Shown one piece after another: positions 13,143 to 24,848 of a stretch of 64,000 nt of DNA; positions within the stretch are counted from its first letter, which is position 1, and the number at the start of each line of letters is the position of its first letter. The notes beneath the pieces are model-generated. The model was not told the origin of the DNA and ran no database searches. It worked only from the letters and a program-made list of their open reading frames with translations. The position numbers and the translations under genes are program-made. Origin of the DNA: Lepidonotus clava (taxonomy: Eukaryota; Annelida; Polychaeta; Phyllodocida; Polynoidae); NCBI GenBank assembly GCA_936440205.1, contig OW387149.1, forward strand, positions 7,460,114-7,524,113, read 5' to 3'.

Positions 13143-14414
13143 GTGGACAGTCCGAGACTGACCACATTCGTTATGCCCTGGGGCATGGAGTCACTTTGAT
13201 CTCAAAAGCCCTAGCTGGAGGGCTATTTTTAAGGTTTCTTATTTTAACGAATATAATTTCTAATATATTCATTTTCATTGTATGAAATGTCTGGCCTGGC
13301 ATGGAATATCTGCATGTTACATATTTTGTAATCACAGATTGGAACATCGTAACAGACATGTAAGAATTATAGATCAAATATTGGATCATCGCCCAGGAAA
13401 TATATATATCAGAATTAGAATTATATTCAATGACTGTGCCACTGGAATGGTTGTTCGGAGACAGACCAAGGCAAAACAAGGAGGGTCTGATGTCGAAAAA
13501 AAGAGGGAAACCAAAAAAAATAAAAGGAAAGAAGGAAAGAAAAAGGAGTAGGAGGTTGGTGAGTAGGAGGAGCACAACAGCAAACTTGTCTTCTGTATAT
13601 ATGTCAGATGTGGTTGGTGTCTCCACTCTCCCTTCACTCTCCCAACATCTGAGTCATCGCCGCCATTGGGTAGACTCACAGAGAGCAGATCCGCAGAAAT
13701 GGTTTTGGTGGGCGGTCATTGCCCGTACTCCGGACATAAGGGACATTCTGTGGTTTCCTCCAGGAGCATCCTGAGGTCTCACAGAGAGATGGGTTCTGTG
13801 GTGGGGGGTGGGGGATCTGAGACTGTGGACATAGTTATGGACCTGTCTCTTACTAAGAATAGCATGATGGAGATTCTATGTATAGAAATAGCAAAGAGGA
13901 TAATCTTTGGTTTGTCACTGTGGTGGCTATCTAAGTTATTTGATGTTATTTGATAATCTTATAATGAGTGGTTTGATAAACTGTTTACAAACGAAATATA
14001 AGAGATGAAAGTAAATCATATATAATATGAAAGTAGAATAAATGTTTAGTTGATTATTCAAAAGTGTTTTGTTATTGTTTAGTTTTTTTGTTTTCTTTTT
14101 GTAAATTCGTTTATTTTCAACATCACGCGGGTTACATACATGGTCTTCCTGTTCATATGATAGGTATGATGAAAAGCCATGATATGATGAATGATGGTTC
14201 TTCTATGAATCCCTGACATACAAAATCATATCTAATGACATACAAAATGAATAACGTAAATTGTCATTGTAGGATTATATCTGTATGCAATTGCATTCTA
14301 GTAGTTGATGTTATAGAAGTGAAAACTACTGTAACAAGTGCGACCTTAGGTAGCCTTAAGCGAATGCAATAACCAATTAGTCCTCATGTAAGTAATGAAA
14401 CTGGCCTGAGATCA
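13143..14414. other. Gene-free stretch with a purine-rich tract
   Basis: A purine-rich tract (about 13,490-13,575) keeps frames open on both strands: a Lys/Arg-rich frame on + (13,430-13,774) and a Phe/Leu-rich frame on - (13,171-13,626). Their composition is what such a tract produces by chance, and no family is recognised. Confidence 0.5.
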
Positions 14415-14486
14415 GTGTAGCAGTGAGGACCTGAGGTACAGGATAGACAAGTGTAGCAGTGAGGACCTGAGGTACAGGATAGACAA
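14415..14486 (+). repeat. Perfect 36-bp tandem duplication
   Basis: Two identical copies of a 36-bp unit (14,415-14,450 and 14,451-14,486) starting GTGTAGCAGTGAGGACCTGA, followed by a G run. Identity implies a very recent duplication that may be polymorphic. Confidence 0.9.
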
Positions 14487-17400
14487 GGGGGGGGGGCATC
14501 AACATTACTTGTGTCTATATCATTAACAGCCATGCCCCTTCAAACCAATATAGGAAAATGAAGACTTCCACAGTTCGTATAATACCATAACCAGTAAAAA
14601 TCCTCCAATCACTAAGTGTAACTTTCATTATAATATTGCACTTACTAATAGTCCTTAACTATAGTAACTCCCCATTTGCAACCCAGACAACTAACTGACC
14701 CCCTGGAGGTTCAGCTGTCCCATACTATAACACTGATGATGGTTTGACACTTGGCATAGTTTTTCCAGGGTAGCATTTAACCAACAGAACATGGTTAGGG
14801 TCTGGCTCCCATCTAACAGCAGTTGATACACTACCTTTCCATGACTCATCGGGGATATATATATACTTTTTACTCAGACATTTTTTCAAATACTTTGGCT
14901 TGGTGGTTTTCCAGAACTGAGGCTGGGCAACATCCAGTGTTATTCTGTGGCTGTGACCCACTAGTCTGTACGTATTGTGAATATATACCTTAGTCTGGGC
15001 TAGAGTCCAGAGAAGATAAGGAACGTCAAGAACTATGTAATTCCAAGGGTGATACCATTTTGTTGTGAAATATAATCATTAATGACATTTCATGGTTTTT
15101 CATTTTACTTCATTTTTAAAATCTGTCTACTCCCAAACTGTTTCAGTTTTCTTCCAACATCATCACACAGGGTTATTACACCATTAGCTAGATTTTTGTA
15201 TCACTGTATGCTTTTGGAGCTGAGGCTATCTGCAATTATTTTTGCAGAACTAAATTTCAGTTAATTATTTCTTGTCATGGCTTTTAGAGACTTGAGGCCA
15301 TATTTCTATATTGAGGCTTATCATGTATATTTCATTATTGTCTCATCGTAAATAATTCTTCCCAGCACAAAGATGTCTACATATGATAATCCCTCTTAAG
15401 TGTTAATTCGCAATGACAACAGACCTATTTTCGTGATACAGAATCTCAAAAAAATGAGACCTTAATCAAATTTAGCTAATTAGACTAATCATTTACGAAA
15501 ACATGGTCCGTGGTGTAGTTAGATTGCCCGAGTCAAGTTAGAACCAAACTATCTGGGTGCTGGGGGGGGGAGGCAGAATTTCTGTTACCCATGGACGTTA
15601 ATTGACAGTCTCTTAGCCATGGCAGTTTAATGGCAGTCCCCGACTGCTCTGGGCAATAAGTATGTTTGGTGTGGGTATTTATAAATGAGTGGCCTGGTGG
15701 TGACCCTGTACCTAGACTGGATACACCTAAATGTGAGTCACTCCCTGAGTGCAGGGTGTCCCTTGATGAACCCTGAGTCTTGATGAGTTACTCACCCTGT
15801 GCCCCAAATAGGGCCATCAAAGGTCTGGCATGTGGTCCCCTTTCTATGCACATAAAAGATCCCTTACCACTCCTCAAAGAGAGTAAGGTAGTGATCCCAC
15901 TGGAAGATTTCCCCTCAGTCATCTTACAGGTATGCTAACCCAAAGCTGAAAAGCATTATCTTGTGCAGTCGGAAAAACAGCTGTGAAGGGTTGGTCAGTT
16001 ATTAAACTATTCCAACAAACAAAGAAGCGTACTCTGAGTCATTACCCACCGGCTCATTGAGCTACTCACTGCTTTACTCAGCTGCTCATCTCCAACTCAT
16101 GTGACCCAGGGTACAAATAAATAAACTCGCTGGTTCTTTTTCTGTTTTCTGTATAAATACGTGCAAACGTACTGCAACGTTGGGTCAGTTTATAGATTTG
16201 AAAGTGTACTTTACACTTGGATTCAAAGTCTTATTTACATACGTAAATCCTATGTGGTTTGCTCCATCTTATTATACTGCAACTTACATATCAAGTTCTG
16301 CATGCTCAATGCACGTTTCAGTTGCTGATATCAGCTCTGTTTTTGTAGATGTAGACTAGTTCACCTATTATAGGATTTGGGGCCCCTCAATTCGGCTTGG
16401 TCCCAAATAATAATTAATGCCCATGTTATATTCATGTAAAAGTCGATAATCAAGTTTAGCCAAGCACTCAACCATTAAATGAACCCTGACATCCTTGACT
16501 GGCTGACCAATAGGCTGGACAGGTGAATGTATAGCCTGGTTTTGTGTTGCTTGAATGATTCAGGAATTACCCCATACATTCACTCACTCACTCACTCACT
16601 CACCCATTTTCTAAGTCTACCCACTCGTACAGTCAGTCGCTCAAATTCTCAATCAAGGTCTTACTCACCAATTAAGTTCCCAATTCAGAATACTTTTGTT
16701 AATTAGAAAGAAGTAATTTCAACTACAGCCTATGTTTTTAGTGTATCACCCCATGACAGCTGTAGTAGAACATTATTCCAATATACTGAACTTTGGTGCT
16801 TGATAAAAGATAAGAAGAAACCACACACCTCAACTGTTATATTTTGATTCCAAGCGAGCCATATCACGTAGCAATTAATGATAAGCGATATACTAAGTTG
16901 ATATAGTTTCAGAAATCGTAGGCCTCTTGTAAATTATCTTCTGAAATATTCAACTACCCTCTCAAAGTACAAACCCGTCATTATATTTAGCATGTACCGA
17001 GAACCATATCTCTTCACCACGTCCCAGACTGAATCAACAAACCTCTGCTACCCACAGTATCCAAAGACTACCTGAACAAATAACTCACACACGTTAAAAA
17101 GTGGAGTTCGTTGAGTAAGGTTGACACAGAACGTGGAAAAGAATGGATGTCAAAGGGTGGTTTGTTTATGATTATTAATCATCAGTCGAGTAGATCACCA
17201 TGCACGGTGCATGTCATGTTTTTTTTGTATAGGTCAAATTCTAAATGTTTTACAGAGGTCTGTTCGTGTAGGTTTGGATCCACAAAATTGTAGTATTTAG
17301 AGTGGCGTAACATGTACCTTTTTGAATATATTTTCCAATATAGTATGAAACGGCATTGTGATATAAGTAATTATATTCAAATCTTTAGCGATATACCTAC

Positions 17401-17791
17401 CTATTTGAAAGTTTTGCACACGTCAGATTACACTACTTTTTGTACACTACTTTTTTTAACGAGTCATACGTTACTTTCTTACATTGAGCCATAGACATTT
17501 ACATTGATGTATATTTTAACATAATTATATGAATAAATGTAGAGATACATAGGTATATACATGTATAGTATCTTATGTATCCCTTTAATTATAATACTTT
17601 TTGGGCGCTACTTTTTACGGGTTGGAAATTAAAACTACCTCTTTCAGTCTGGGGGGAAACTTCAAAACTTATTAAAGTTACTTGTCAATGTATGCAGATC
17701 GTCCGGACTCTATATAAAACATAATATTTCCGAACGCATCAAACTCAACCTCTAACGTGAACATAGACACAAGGGATCACCGACATAGCAC
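14487..17791. other. Gene-free stretch; microsatellite and possible SINE-tail fragment
   Basis: No coding pattern. A (CACT)n microsatellite lies at 16,581-16,602. Near 15,840-15,870 the text TATGCACATAAAAGATCCC resembles the conserved segment of tRNA-derived SINEs common in marine invertebrates, with a related phrase near 62,655; neither is complete enough to annotate as a SINE. Confidence 0.5.
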
Positions 17792-17846
17792 CACTCTCCA
17801 AGCACATTTTCATACCAAAAAAACATCCTCCCCTGCTTGGAGAGTG
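17792..17846. mobile_element. 55-bp mini-inverted repeat (CACTCTCCAAGCA), copy 1
   Basis: CACTCTCCAAGCA is answered 30 bp later by its reverse complement ending CTTGGAGAGTG (12 exact bases). An element with the same arms but a different, longer spacer lies at 32,722-32,796. Two unrelated loci with identical arms suggest a mobile miniature element or a selected hairpin. Confidence 0.6.
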
Positions 17847-17849
17847 CAG

Positions 17850-18452
17850 CCAGGCGAGGAGTGCGGAGGTGGAGTAGTCCTTTCATGACCTAGATACCTC
17901 CTGCATAATACGTTTAGCATCTAGCGGACTTGGGAGTAACTACAGTCTGGAGGTATAGTAGCGTCAGTTTGGCGCTCCCCCTCCACCACAGCTCCCACCA
18001 GCTTTAGTAGTAGCGGGCCCAGAGGAGAGAGAGGCCGCCACCACCTCGACCACCACTACACACCACCGCTGATACACCACCACCTCTACCACCACCTCCA
18101 GGGACAAGGCTGTGGGACCATACAGCGTCCCTCCGTGTGATCTTTGCCGTCACAAAGGTGCATCAAAGGGACCCAGGTGGGAGCCGCCTGCATACCTTTT
18201 TGGTGGCGACTCGTAGAGTGGACAGGTGCGTGGGGCCCGCTCTCCAGTACATGATACAGGGAGGAGAGGAGCAGGAGGAGGGTAGGATCATATACAGAGT
18301 GGGAGGAGAGCCTGAGGGGTGGTGGTACGACCGGAGGGGGCTAGGAGGAGCAGGAGAGGAGATTACTGGAGGAAGAGTACCTGTGGAGATTACCTGTTGG
18401 GTATTTAAAGGAGTCAAGTGTGTATAAATAGGATCCGCTTCTTTGTTCATTC
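17850..18452 (+). promoter_or_regulatory. GC-rich TATA promoter
   Basis: The region is rich in CCACC and GGAGG blocks against an AT-rich background. It ends in TATAAATA (18,423-18,430), and exactly 30 bp after the first T comes TCACACC (18,451-18,457), a full match to the initiator YYANWYY with the +1 A at 18,453. This spacing is ideal for a RNA polymerase II core promoter. The + frame 18,137-18,427 inside it resembles nothing known and ends at the TATA box, so I do not call it a gene. The likely target is the tensin gene downstream, but that link is inference. Confidence 0.6.
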
Positions 18453-18690
18453 ACACCATCTTCATTATACGTTGGATACGGCTTCATAAGTTCTACTTAC
18501 TACTTGGAGTTATACCATCCTTAAAGGGGCCTATACCTCTGGATCGCTTTAGTACCTGTAATACTTATCTTCACTTTGGATCTCAGTTTGGATCTTAAGT
18601 TACCTGGATCGCTTGTGGCGTCATACCCTGTCTACCAGCTTTGTGAAGGGGATAGGATACAAGGAACCTTTTAGGAACTGAAGAAAAAAG
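18453..18690 (+). other. Candidate non-coding first exon (5' leader)
   Basis: From the predicted start A at 18,453 to the donor AAAAAG|GTAGAT at 18,690/18,691 there are 238 bases without a single ATG on the + strand, as expected of a leader exon. The next supported + strand exon is 40,993, which would imply a 22-kb first intron, or unseen coding exons between. If it joins directly to 40,993 the product would lack the phosphatase/C2 part; the first in-frame Met of the known exons is in VRVMHVQHS (41,720 exon). A different gene remains possible. Confidence 0.45.
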
Positions 18691-20862
18691 GTAGATTTTA
18701 ACTTATAAATAACTTGAAAAAAAATTGAAAAAAAATTATTTCCCCAATGTGCTATCTCTTACCGTCATGGTTAAAGGTATATTCCTTGACTGCGTAATTG
18801 ATCATGTTAATTTTAAGAAGTGCTTTTTTGTTTGTCTTTTTTGCCCAAATGTCCACATTGTGTATGGCAGAGTATAACTTGTTGTGGTTATGATTTGACT
18901 CCCTTGTTATGGCCCTGACCTGAAATAACGCAGTGTACCATGATATATAGGCCTATTGTTAGACTGACCAAAACACACTCCAACTTTATATATATCTTCG
19001 TCGTATATGTTATAGGTCTCCAATACGTAGTACCCCAAGGTATTCCTATATCATAGTGAAGTATATTACTCCTGGGTTTTTGTGTTCTTCATACTATCTC
19101 TATCTCAAACTGAGTATCCTTGAGTGATATCCCAGTTTCTAATCCAAGTCATACTATCTTTATTATATCCTTAAGTTTTTCAAGTATGTATTTTTTTATC
19201 TGGAGCGTCCTGTATATATATTGCCTGGCCATACGTATCCATTGTGTATGTATATTATATGCACTGCATAATAGCAGGAGAAAAACATCCCCACCACGAC
19301 TCAGACTGAATACTGCCTTAGGCCTCGTCCTCCACTGCTTAATCATTGCAAGGGTCAAGTCTGTACACAACCGTCCGGTTTTACTCCGGATTTTGTAAAT
19401 CGCCATTGGAAATATGGGTTGATTATAGCCATATTACATATCATTAAAACGGATTTTTAATTCCCTTTCTAATGGTATGTAGCATGCATGGGTTCTTGTA
19501 AAATTTCTTATGAAAATTTAGAAATCTTATATTTTTGATCGGTCAAAATCGCCTAGTTGAATATGGACGTTAGGCTCCGTCCTCCACTGCTTAATCATTT
19601 CAAAGGTCAGTGTAGGTTTGTCTTCTCCCGAACTCACAAAGGACATAATGAGTTTTTAACTCGGGCACTTGGCACGGCTACAGGGGCCATACCTGCACCA
19701 CAATAAACAACATCCAGGCTGAACAACAACATTCAACAACAACAGGAAATTGATGAAATAGGACACCCCACACCCCATGCAGTGCGAGCTTACCTCCTTG
19801 CATTTCACAGAAAAAACAAACCAAGCGTTTACAGCCCATGTCCTTATGTGTGTAGAAAAAATAGGTTTGGAGAAAAGTGCAGTTGAGCTCACGAGATTGG
19901 AGGGGAGGGGGAGAGGGGAGTTAGGGGGTAAGGTGTAGGGTGCTGAAGACTGTATTATACATACCGATTTTGATCTTGGCGATTTTGCATTTGCTTTATT
20001 TGTTCCATAAATATATCATGAGATCGTACATTGTTATTAACATTATAGGCAGAAATATGAAATATTTCTATTGATATAAAACAAGTTTAAAGTTCACCTT
20101 TATTTTCACTGCCGATTTTTAAAATTGTAGCATAATCGGCCTATGTGATATAGGCTTAAGGGGTCGGGGAGATTTACGCTTTAGGGCCCCCCTCAGGATA
20201 TTGTTACAGTTAGGACAACAGTCATATTTCTTACAGGGCCTGCAGGGACGGCGTGAGGTATTCCCCTTATCATTTTACCTTACAACCTGAAGGAATGAGA
20301 TGAAGAGAAAATAGGTTAATTATTACAGTCGTCATTCTTATCGCTGTCAATATGTAAACTGTTTATTTTACTGCTGAAATTGAAGTTATAATAACTTAAT
20401 GTTAGGGATTTTTGTCAGTGAACAGTATTCAGTTTTTGATTACCCTTTGAGTTTTAGAAAGGAATTTTAACTGCTTTAGAATATAGGTCAATTTAATAGT
20501 CCAATAAAGGGTCTTACGCTTTGGTGCGTTACAGTTTCATAGCAAAGCATTAATTTATACCTAATGTAACCTATTAGAATCAGAATGAAAAAGTAATGAC
20601 GTTGCACAGATCCTGTAAAATAAGGAAGTCTATACAATTCTGCCTAAACAAATCAATCCTGTTAAAACCAAACGTAATGGGGTTTAAAAAATTCAAACAA
20701 TTTAAAAGTAGATAAAACAGTGACCTTTCACAGTCAGGACATCTCATGACCCTCAACATCAGAAAAAGCCCTAAGGTCCTGAGCCGATTCAGACAAAAAT
20801 CGTCCTCAGGGCCTCAGGCTGGCTTTGTCTAATAATCTCAACTTGGCCTCCTACCTGGACGG
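18691..20862. other. Probable intronic or upstream DNA; short duplications and a decayed MITE
   Basis: No exon seen. A 30-bp phrase GTCCTCCACTGCTTAATCAT occurs at about 19,328 and again at about 19,577 (direct repeat 250 bp apart). Between them, about 19,405-19,575, is a decayed relative of the 200-bp MITE family at 20,863, 26,562 and 36,770: it shares the core AACGGATTTTTAATTCCCTT and a GATCGGTCAAAATCGCCTAG-type end. Confidence 0.5.
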
Positions 20863-21072
20863 TCAGTATTCCACTAGGCGATTCTGGCTGTCATTCATTT
20901 GGTAATTTATAAGTTGTTACCAGTAATATTGCAAAAGACCATACATGTTACATATCGTTCGAAAGAGAATTTGAAAACCGTTCTAATGGTATGTAACTTG
21001 CATATGATTCGCCGAAATTCCTACTGAGGGTTTTGTGACATGGGGAGTATAGTCGGCCAGTGGAATACCACC
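20863..21072. mobile_element. MITE, CCACTAGGCGA-terminus superfamily
   Basis: Left end CAGTATTCCACTAGGCGATT; the right end read in reverse complement is GGTATTCCACTGGCCGAC. The core contains the family signature (GAAAGAGAATTTGAAAACCG and TAATGGTATGTAACTTGCAT) found at 19.4, 26.6 and 36.8 kb. About 210 bp, non-coding. Confidence 0.7.
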
Positions 21073-21288
21073 TCTACCTGGCCCTACCTACCAATCTCCC
21101 TGGTTACCTGACGTTACGTCATCAGAGGCCATGGCAACAAAAGGGTAACTGACCCTTTAACAAAAGGCTGATTGGTGTATTGAGCCTGCACTGGTAGGGG
21201 GAGTGTGAGAGGAGTGAAAGGGGAGGTGGGTGGGCCGGTTGGAGCTGGGGAAAGTAGGTTTAAATATACACCCAGGTGTTGGGTTTAA
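21073..21288. promoter_or_regulatory. Possible regulatory stretch: palindromic CRE-like site and TATA-like site
   Basis: TGACGTTACGTCA at 21,109-21,121 is a near-perfect palindrome containing a CREB/ATF-type half site. CCATGGCAAC at 21,129-21,138 is an RFX half site, and TTTAAATATA at 21,259 is TATA-like. No initiator is obvious at the right distance and no transcript is evident, so confidence is low. Confidence 0.25.
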
Positions 21289-21412
21289 TGCCAGGGTATA
21301 GTAACATGCTTACTATTGACCTTTAAGGCGCTAATGGTCCGTCTTTAACCTTTAAGTACTTAATGCCCGCCCTTTAAGGCCATGTTACCACCCACACTAT
21401 AGCCCTGCATCA
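21289..21412. mobile_element. 124-bp MITE with gapped terminal inverted repeats
   Basis: The left arm ATGCCAGGGTATAGTAACAT pairs with the right arm, whose reverse complement is ATGCAGGGCTATAGT then AACATG after a 9-bp insertion. The interior repeats CCTTTAAG several times. Non-coding. Confidence 0.6.
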
Positions 21413-22288
21413 GTATGCGTTAGGGGTTATGAGAATGCATCAACATGCGTGATGGACAAATAGTTTGAGGAAAAAATGTTGTATGTATACTTTCAAACAA
21501 ACTTATTATATCTGTATCACAAATATAGGTATTGAGTTGGATGGAATACACAAGTAGTGTTATGATTTTTCGCTCTGTGTAGACTGGGATGGTTTTGTGT
21601 TTGTTCCATGACTTTGACATTGTGAATGTTAAAAGTTCAGGATTGTAGGTCATCCATTTTGAATATTAGCATGAGTTTGTATGATATTAAATTTGTTATC
21701 CAGTATGAATATAGTCCTATGAATATACCATACAAAGGATCCCATAAATTTACTAACCTATAGTGCTTGTGATATCCACAGTACGTCTTTTTGAATCAGT
21801 ATTGACGCTTTACTGCGAAATCTGATTAAACTATTTCCCTTTTAATGATTTCAGTCTTGCACATTTTCCTTTTAAATCCTACTAACCTATTTTCGCTCAG
21901 GTTCCCAGAAGTTATAAGAATAAAATTCAGGATCAATTATAGAGCCACCTATCTGTTACGTCTTTTAACAGGGAATTTCCTAACCACTTTCAAACGTCTC
22001 TAGGCTAAAGTGATCGCCTAGAGATAGGGATCCTTGGAAATTGTAAGTGATGCTCAAGAGACAACAACAATACCCATCATCACCTACATACAAAAGGCAT
22101 ATAGTCCAGGCCCAGTGAGTCAGCATGGAATTAAAAAGTAGGATAAGAACCTGAGACGAAAACTGAAGTGGATTAGTCTGAGGGTGGAAGAGGTTCTTTT
22201 ATTAAGGTAAAATGTCTTAAAACTGCCTGGATCCGATAACCATCTTGAAGAATGGTTAGGGCTACAGCTTGGGGAGATAAGAAGGATT

Positions 22289-22566
22289 AAGTGTGTGAAT
22301 TGATAATGAACCACAGATAAAGCAATGATGATTTCTTTCTCATGTCATTGTAAATGCAGTAAATTGTTTTCTAAAAAACATAGTTATCCGCTTCAAGTTT
22401 TCTAATACCTGCAACACCCTAAGTTGACACAGAATTCCTAGCTTGGAATGAAAAGAAGTGTGTGAATTGGCAATGAACTGCATGTGGTTTGGAAGCAATG
22501 ACATTATTTCAGATTGTTTTCTCCCAAAAATAATAATTCACTTCAGGTATTTCCAAAACCTTCCAG
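22289..22566 (+). repeat. Diverged direct duplication
   Basis: AAGTGTGTGAATTG at 22,289 recurs at 22,456. Both copies continue through AATGAAC, GCAATGA, ATTGTTTTCT and CTTCA blocks in the same order, giving two diverged copies of about 115-125 bp. Confidence 0.55.
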
Positions 22567-22690
22567 AGTAAAATCTATATGAACTCCTGTTTGACCTTGA
22601 TTAAAGAAAATAAAACTTGACTTTTGAGAGAAGTCTATGTCCCATGTCCAGGCTTTTGCAAAGTTCTCTCACACGTACCCATCCTTTCTC

Positions 22691-22869
22691 TAAAGCCCCG
22701 TACAAAGTATGCGATTTTTACCAGGTTGGCCTGCCAATAATTCTACCCCAGTAATCAGCTGATTTTTGCACTGATCCACTTCAAATCTGTACATTTTAAT
22801 ACTGCCTTTGCGATCACTCAAAAGCACAATCGTCAACGTCCAAATGGCCATAGTGGGTATAGAGCTCAA
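22691..22869. mobile_element. Decayed MITE, ACCCACTAGGCGA subfamily
   Basis: Starts TAAAGCCCCGTAC with a GCGATTTTTACC inner end. The right end in reverse complement is TTTGAGCTCTATACCCACTA. Internal GATTTTTGCACTGATCCACT and ACATTTTAATACTGCC match the better-preserved copies at 32,206 and 36,957. Confidence 0.5.
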
Positions 22870-23465
22870 AGTATTTTTTTCTTGATACCAGCACTTGTGC
22901 CATGATTTAAAGTCCTATTAAAACCTGTTTGCCTTTTACCCAACTTGTTAAAGGGTAAAGGTTGCAGCCAGAGTTACGGCCCCTGAATGTGGCTGTCTCC
23001 GGTTTGGTAGAAAAGTCACAACTCTCTTGGGACTATTTCCACCCAGGTCTTCACTTGCACCATCTCCGTCCTGTCCCAGTGACATTACACCTCTGATGTA
23101 TGTATTGCACCCTCGTAACACATAACCCTTAGTACTTCTCCCATACATACATCATGGAAAAAATCAGAAAATAAGTAAAAAAAATAAAGAAACTTCTCTT
23201 AAATCCACCGACCCATACGTCCAGGATGATCCAAATAAACACAACCAGAAGATTGTTGTATGAATCATCGTATGTTGCCTCAGTTTTTTATTGTTATTAG
23301 TTCTTTATGCATTTTTAGTGTGGATCTTATTTTCAACATTTTTGCATTAACAGTTAAATCTATCAGAGGGGTTGGGCTTACCATAAGGATCCCCTTTCTA
23401 AAGCAGCTTTTATTCACAGCACGCCCCTTGGCTGAAGGTGGTATGTGAACATTGATGGAGGTAGA

Positions 23466-23712
23466 CTCCTAAATTTGACAGCATGACAGCAGAATTTTCT
23501 AAATTTGACAACACAACAAAGGGTCCTTAGCTACAACAAGAGGCCAAAAAGGTCGTGACAGGCGACGGGGACATTTCTGAAATTCGACAAGTGACATTGG
23601 GATAGATAAGTAACTAAGACAACTGTCTGACCCTAGCATTTCTCCAATTTGACACACGACATGTGACCCCCCCCCCCCCCCATCCCCATCCAGAGCCCCA
23701 TATTGTGGCGTA
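23466..23712 (+). repeat. Dispersed repeat with internal AAATTCGACA units, copy 2
   Basis: Repeated CTAAATTTGACA/GAAATTCGACA units separated by about 40-90 bp, then a C run and a terminus CATCCAGAGCCCCATATTGT, paralleling CATCTAGGGCCCCAATGTTG at the end of the 11,661 copy. Same orientation as that copy. Confidence 0.6.
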
Positions 23713-24451
23713 AGTCATTTACCCTCTGGGCCAAGGGCCTACTGAAAGCCTCAAAAATCTGTCCAATTTCCTTTCAACCTATTCAGACTGAAGCACATGA
23801 CCTCATATTTGTCATAATAGACGTCGTACTGTGCCATTAAATTTTGATGGGTATGTATTGGATGGCTCAGAATATGTTTCTCGTAAAAGTTCTTCACCCA
23901 AATATGCCCAAACCAGCCTACTAGGTCTTAAAGTAAGATGACTTCCGAAGATAAATGTAATCTCTTGATCTACTTTCCTCTCTTCTTTAACGCCTGTATG
24001 CCCTTGCAGTAAAATGCTTGAAGGCATTAGAATAAACCTTAACTTTTATGAAGGAAGATACTCAAGTAAGCAGAAGGCACCAATGCAACTAAAACTACTA
24101 AAAGCAATTATGACAGAAGTACAATATTATCAGCTTCATATGATCCATACCTGGGACACCTGTGGATATTAGAAATATCTACAAATAGATATTTTATCTA
24201 TATTTTAAAATAAAGACAAAATACTTTAAGGAAACTTAAAAGAAGTAACCATAAAAAAGAATAATGTCATATGTACAGGTGTGTAATAGTATAGCAGTGG
24301 TTTTACAGTGGCCGTGAGTTTGGGGAGAGTTGTGGTGGGCAGTGGACCGTGGTGGAGAGGGCTAAGCGTTAGGTGGAAACTTTAACATGGCCCTTCACCA
24401 GGACGTGACTGGACTGAGACTGAGGGGAGTGTGTGGGTACTGACAGAAGGC
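23713..24451. other. Gene-free stretch
   Basis: No exon, inverted repeat or regulatory motif that I can support. A minus-strand frame at 23,812-24,027 has no recognisable content. Confidence 0.5.
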
Positions 24452-24848
24452 TACTGTCACTGACATGATGATACTCTCACTGACATGATGATACACACTG
24501 TCACTAACGTGATGATAAAATACTGTCACTGACATAACGATACCTACTGTCACTGACATGATGATACCCACTGTCACTGACATGATGATACACACTGTCA
24601 ATGACATGATGATACCCACTGTCACTGACATGATGATACACACTGTCACTGACATGATGATACACACTGTCACTGACACTGTCACTGACATGATGATACT
24701 CACTGTCACTGACACTGTCACTGAGATGATGATACCCGCTGTCACTGACGCATACTGTCACTGACATGATGATACACACTATCACTGACATGATGATACC
24801 AAATATGATTGACATGATGATACCCACCGTCACTAATATACTGATACC
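24452..24848 (+). repeat. 24-bp minisatellite
   Basis: About 16 imperfect units of 24 bp with consensus ACTGTCACTGACATGATGAT plus AC and two variable bases; some units carry half-unit insertions. Because 24 is a multiple of three, frames stay open on both strands (MMIPTVTD-type octapeptides on +, similar on -); these are not genes. Diverged units trail on to about 25,030. Confidence 0.9.

Noticed and set aside
13171-13774. Long frames on both strands (151 codons minus, 114 codons plus)
   Set aside because: Produced by a purine-rich tract; composition is Phe/Leu- or Lys/Arg-biased and no family fits.
15795-15960. tRNA-derived SINE
   Set aside because: Only the CACATAAAAGATCCC-type phrase is suggestive; no head promoter boxes, tail or target duplication could be found.
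18137-18450. 96-codon + frame and 95-codon - frame
   Set aside because: They overlap the GC-rich promoter; the + frame ends in the TATA box. Frames stay open because GC-rich DNA has few stops.
24452-24848. CRISPR-like array
   Set aside because: Units are contiguous with no unique spacers, and the genome is animal; it is a minisatellite.
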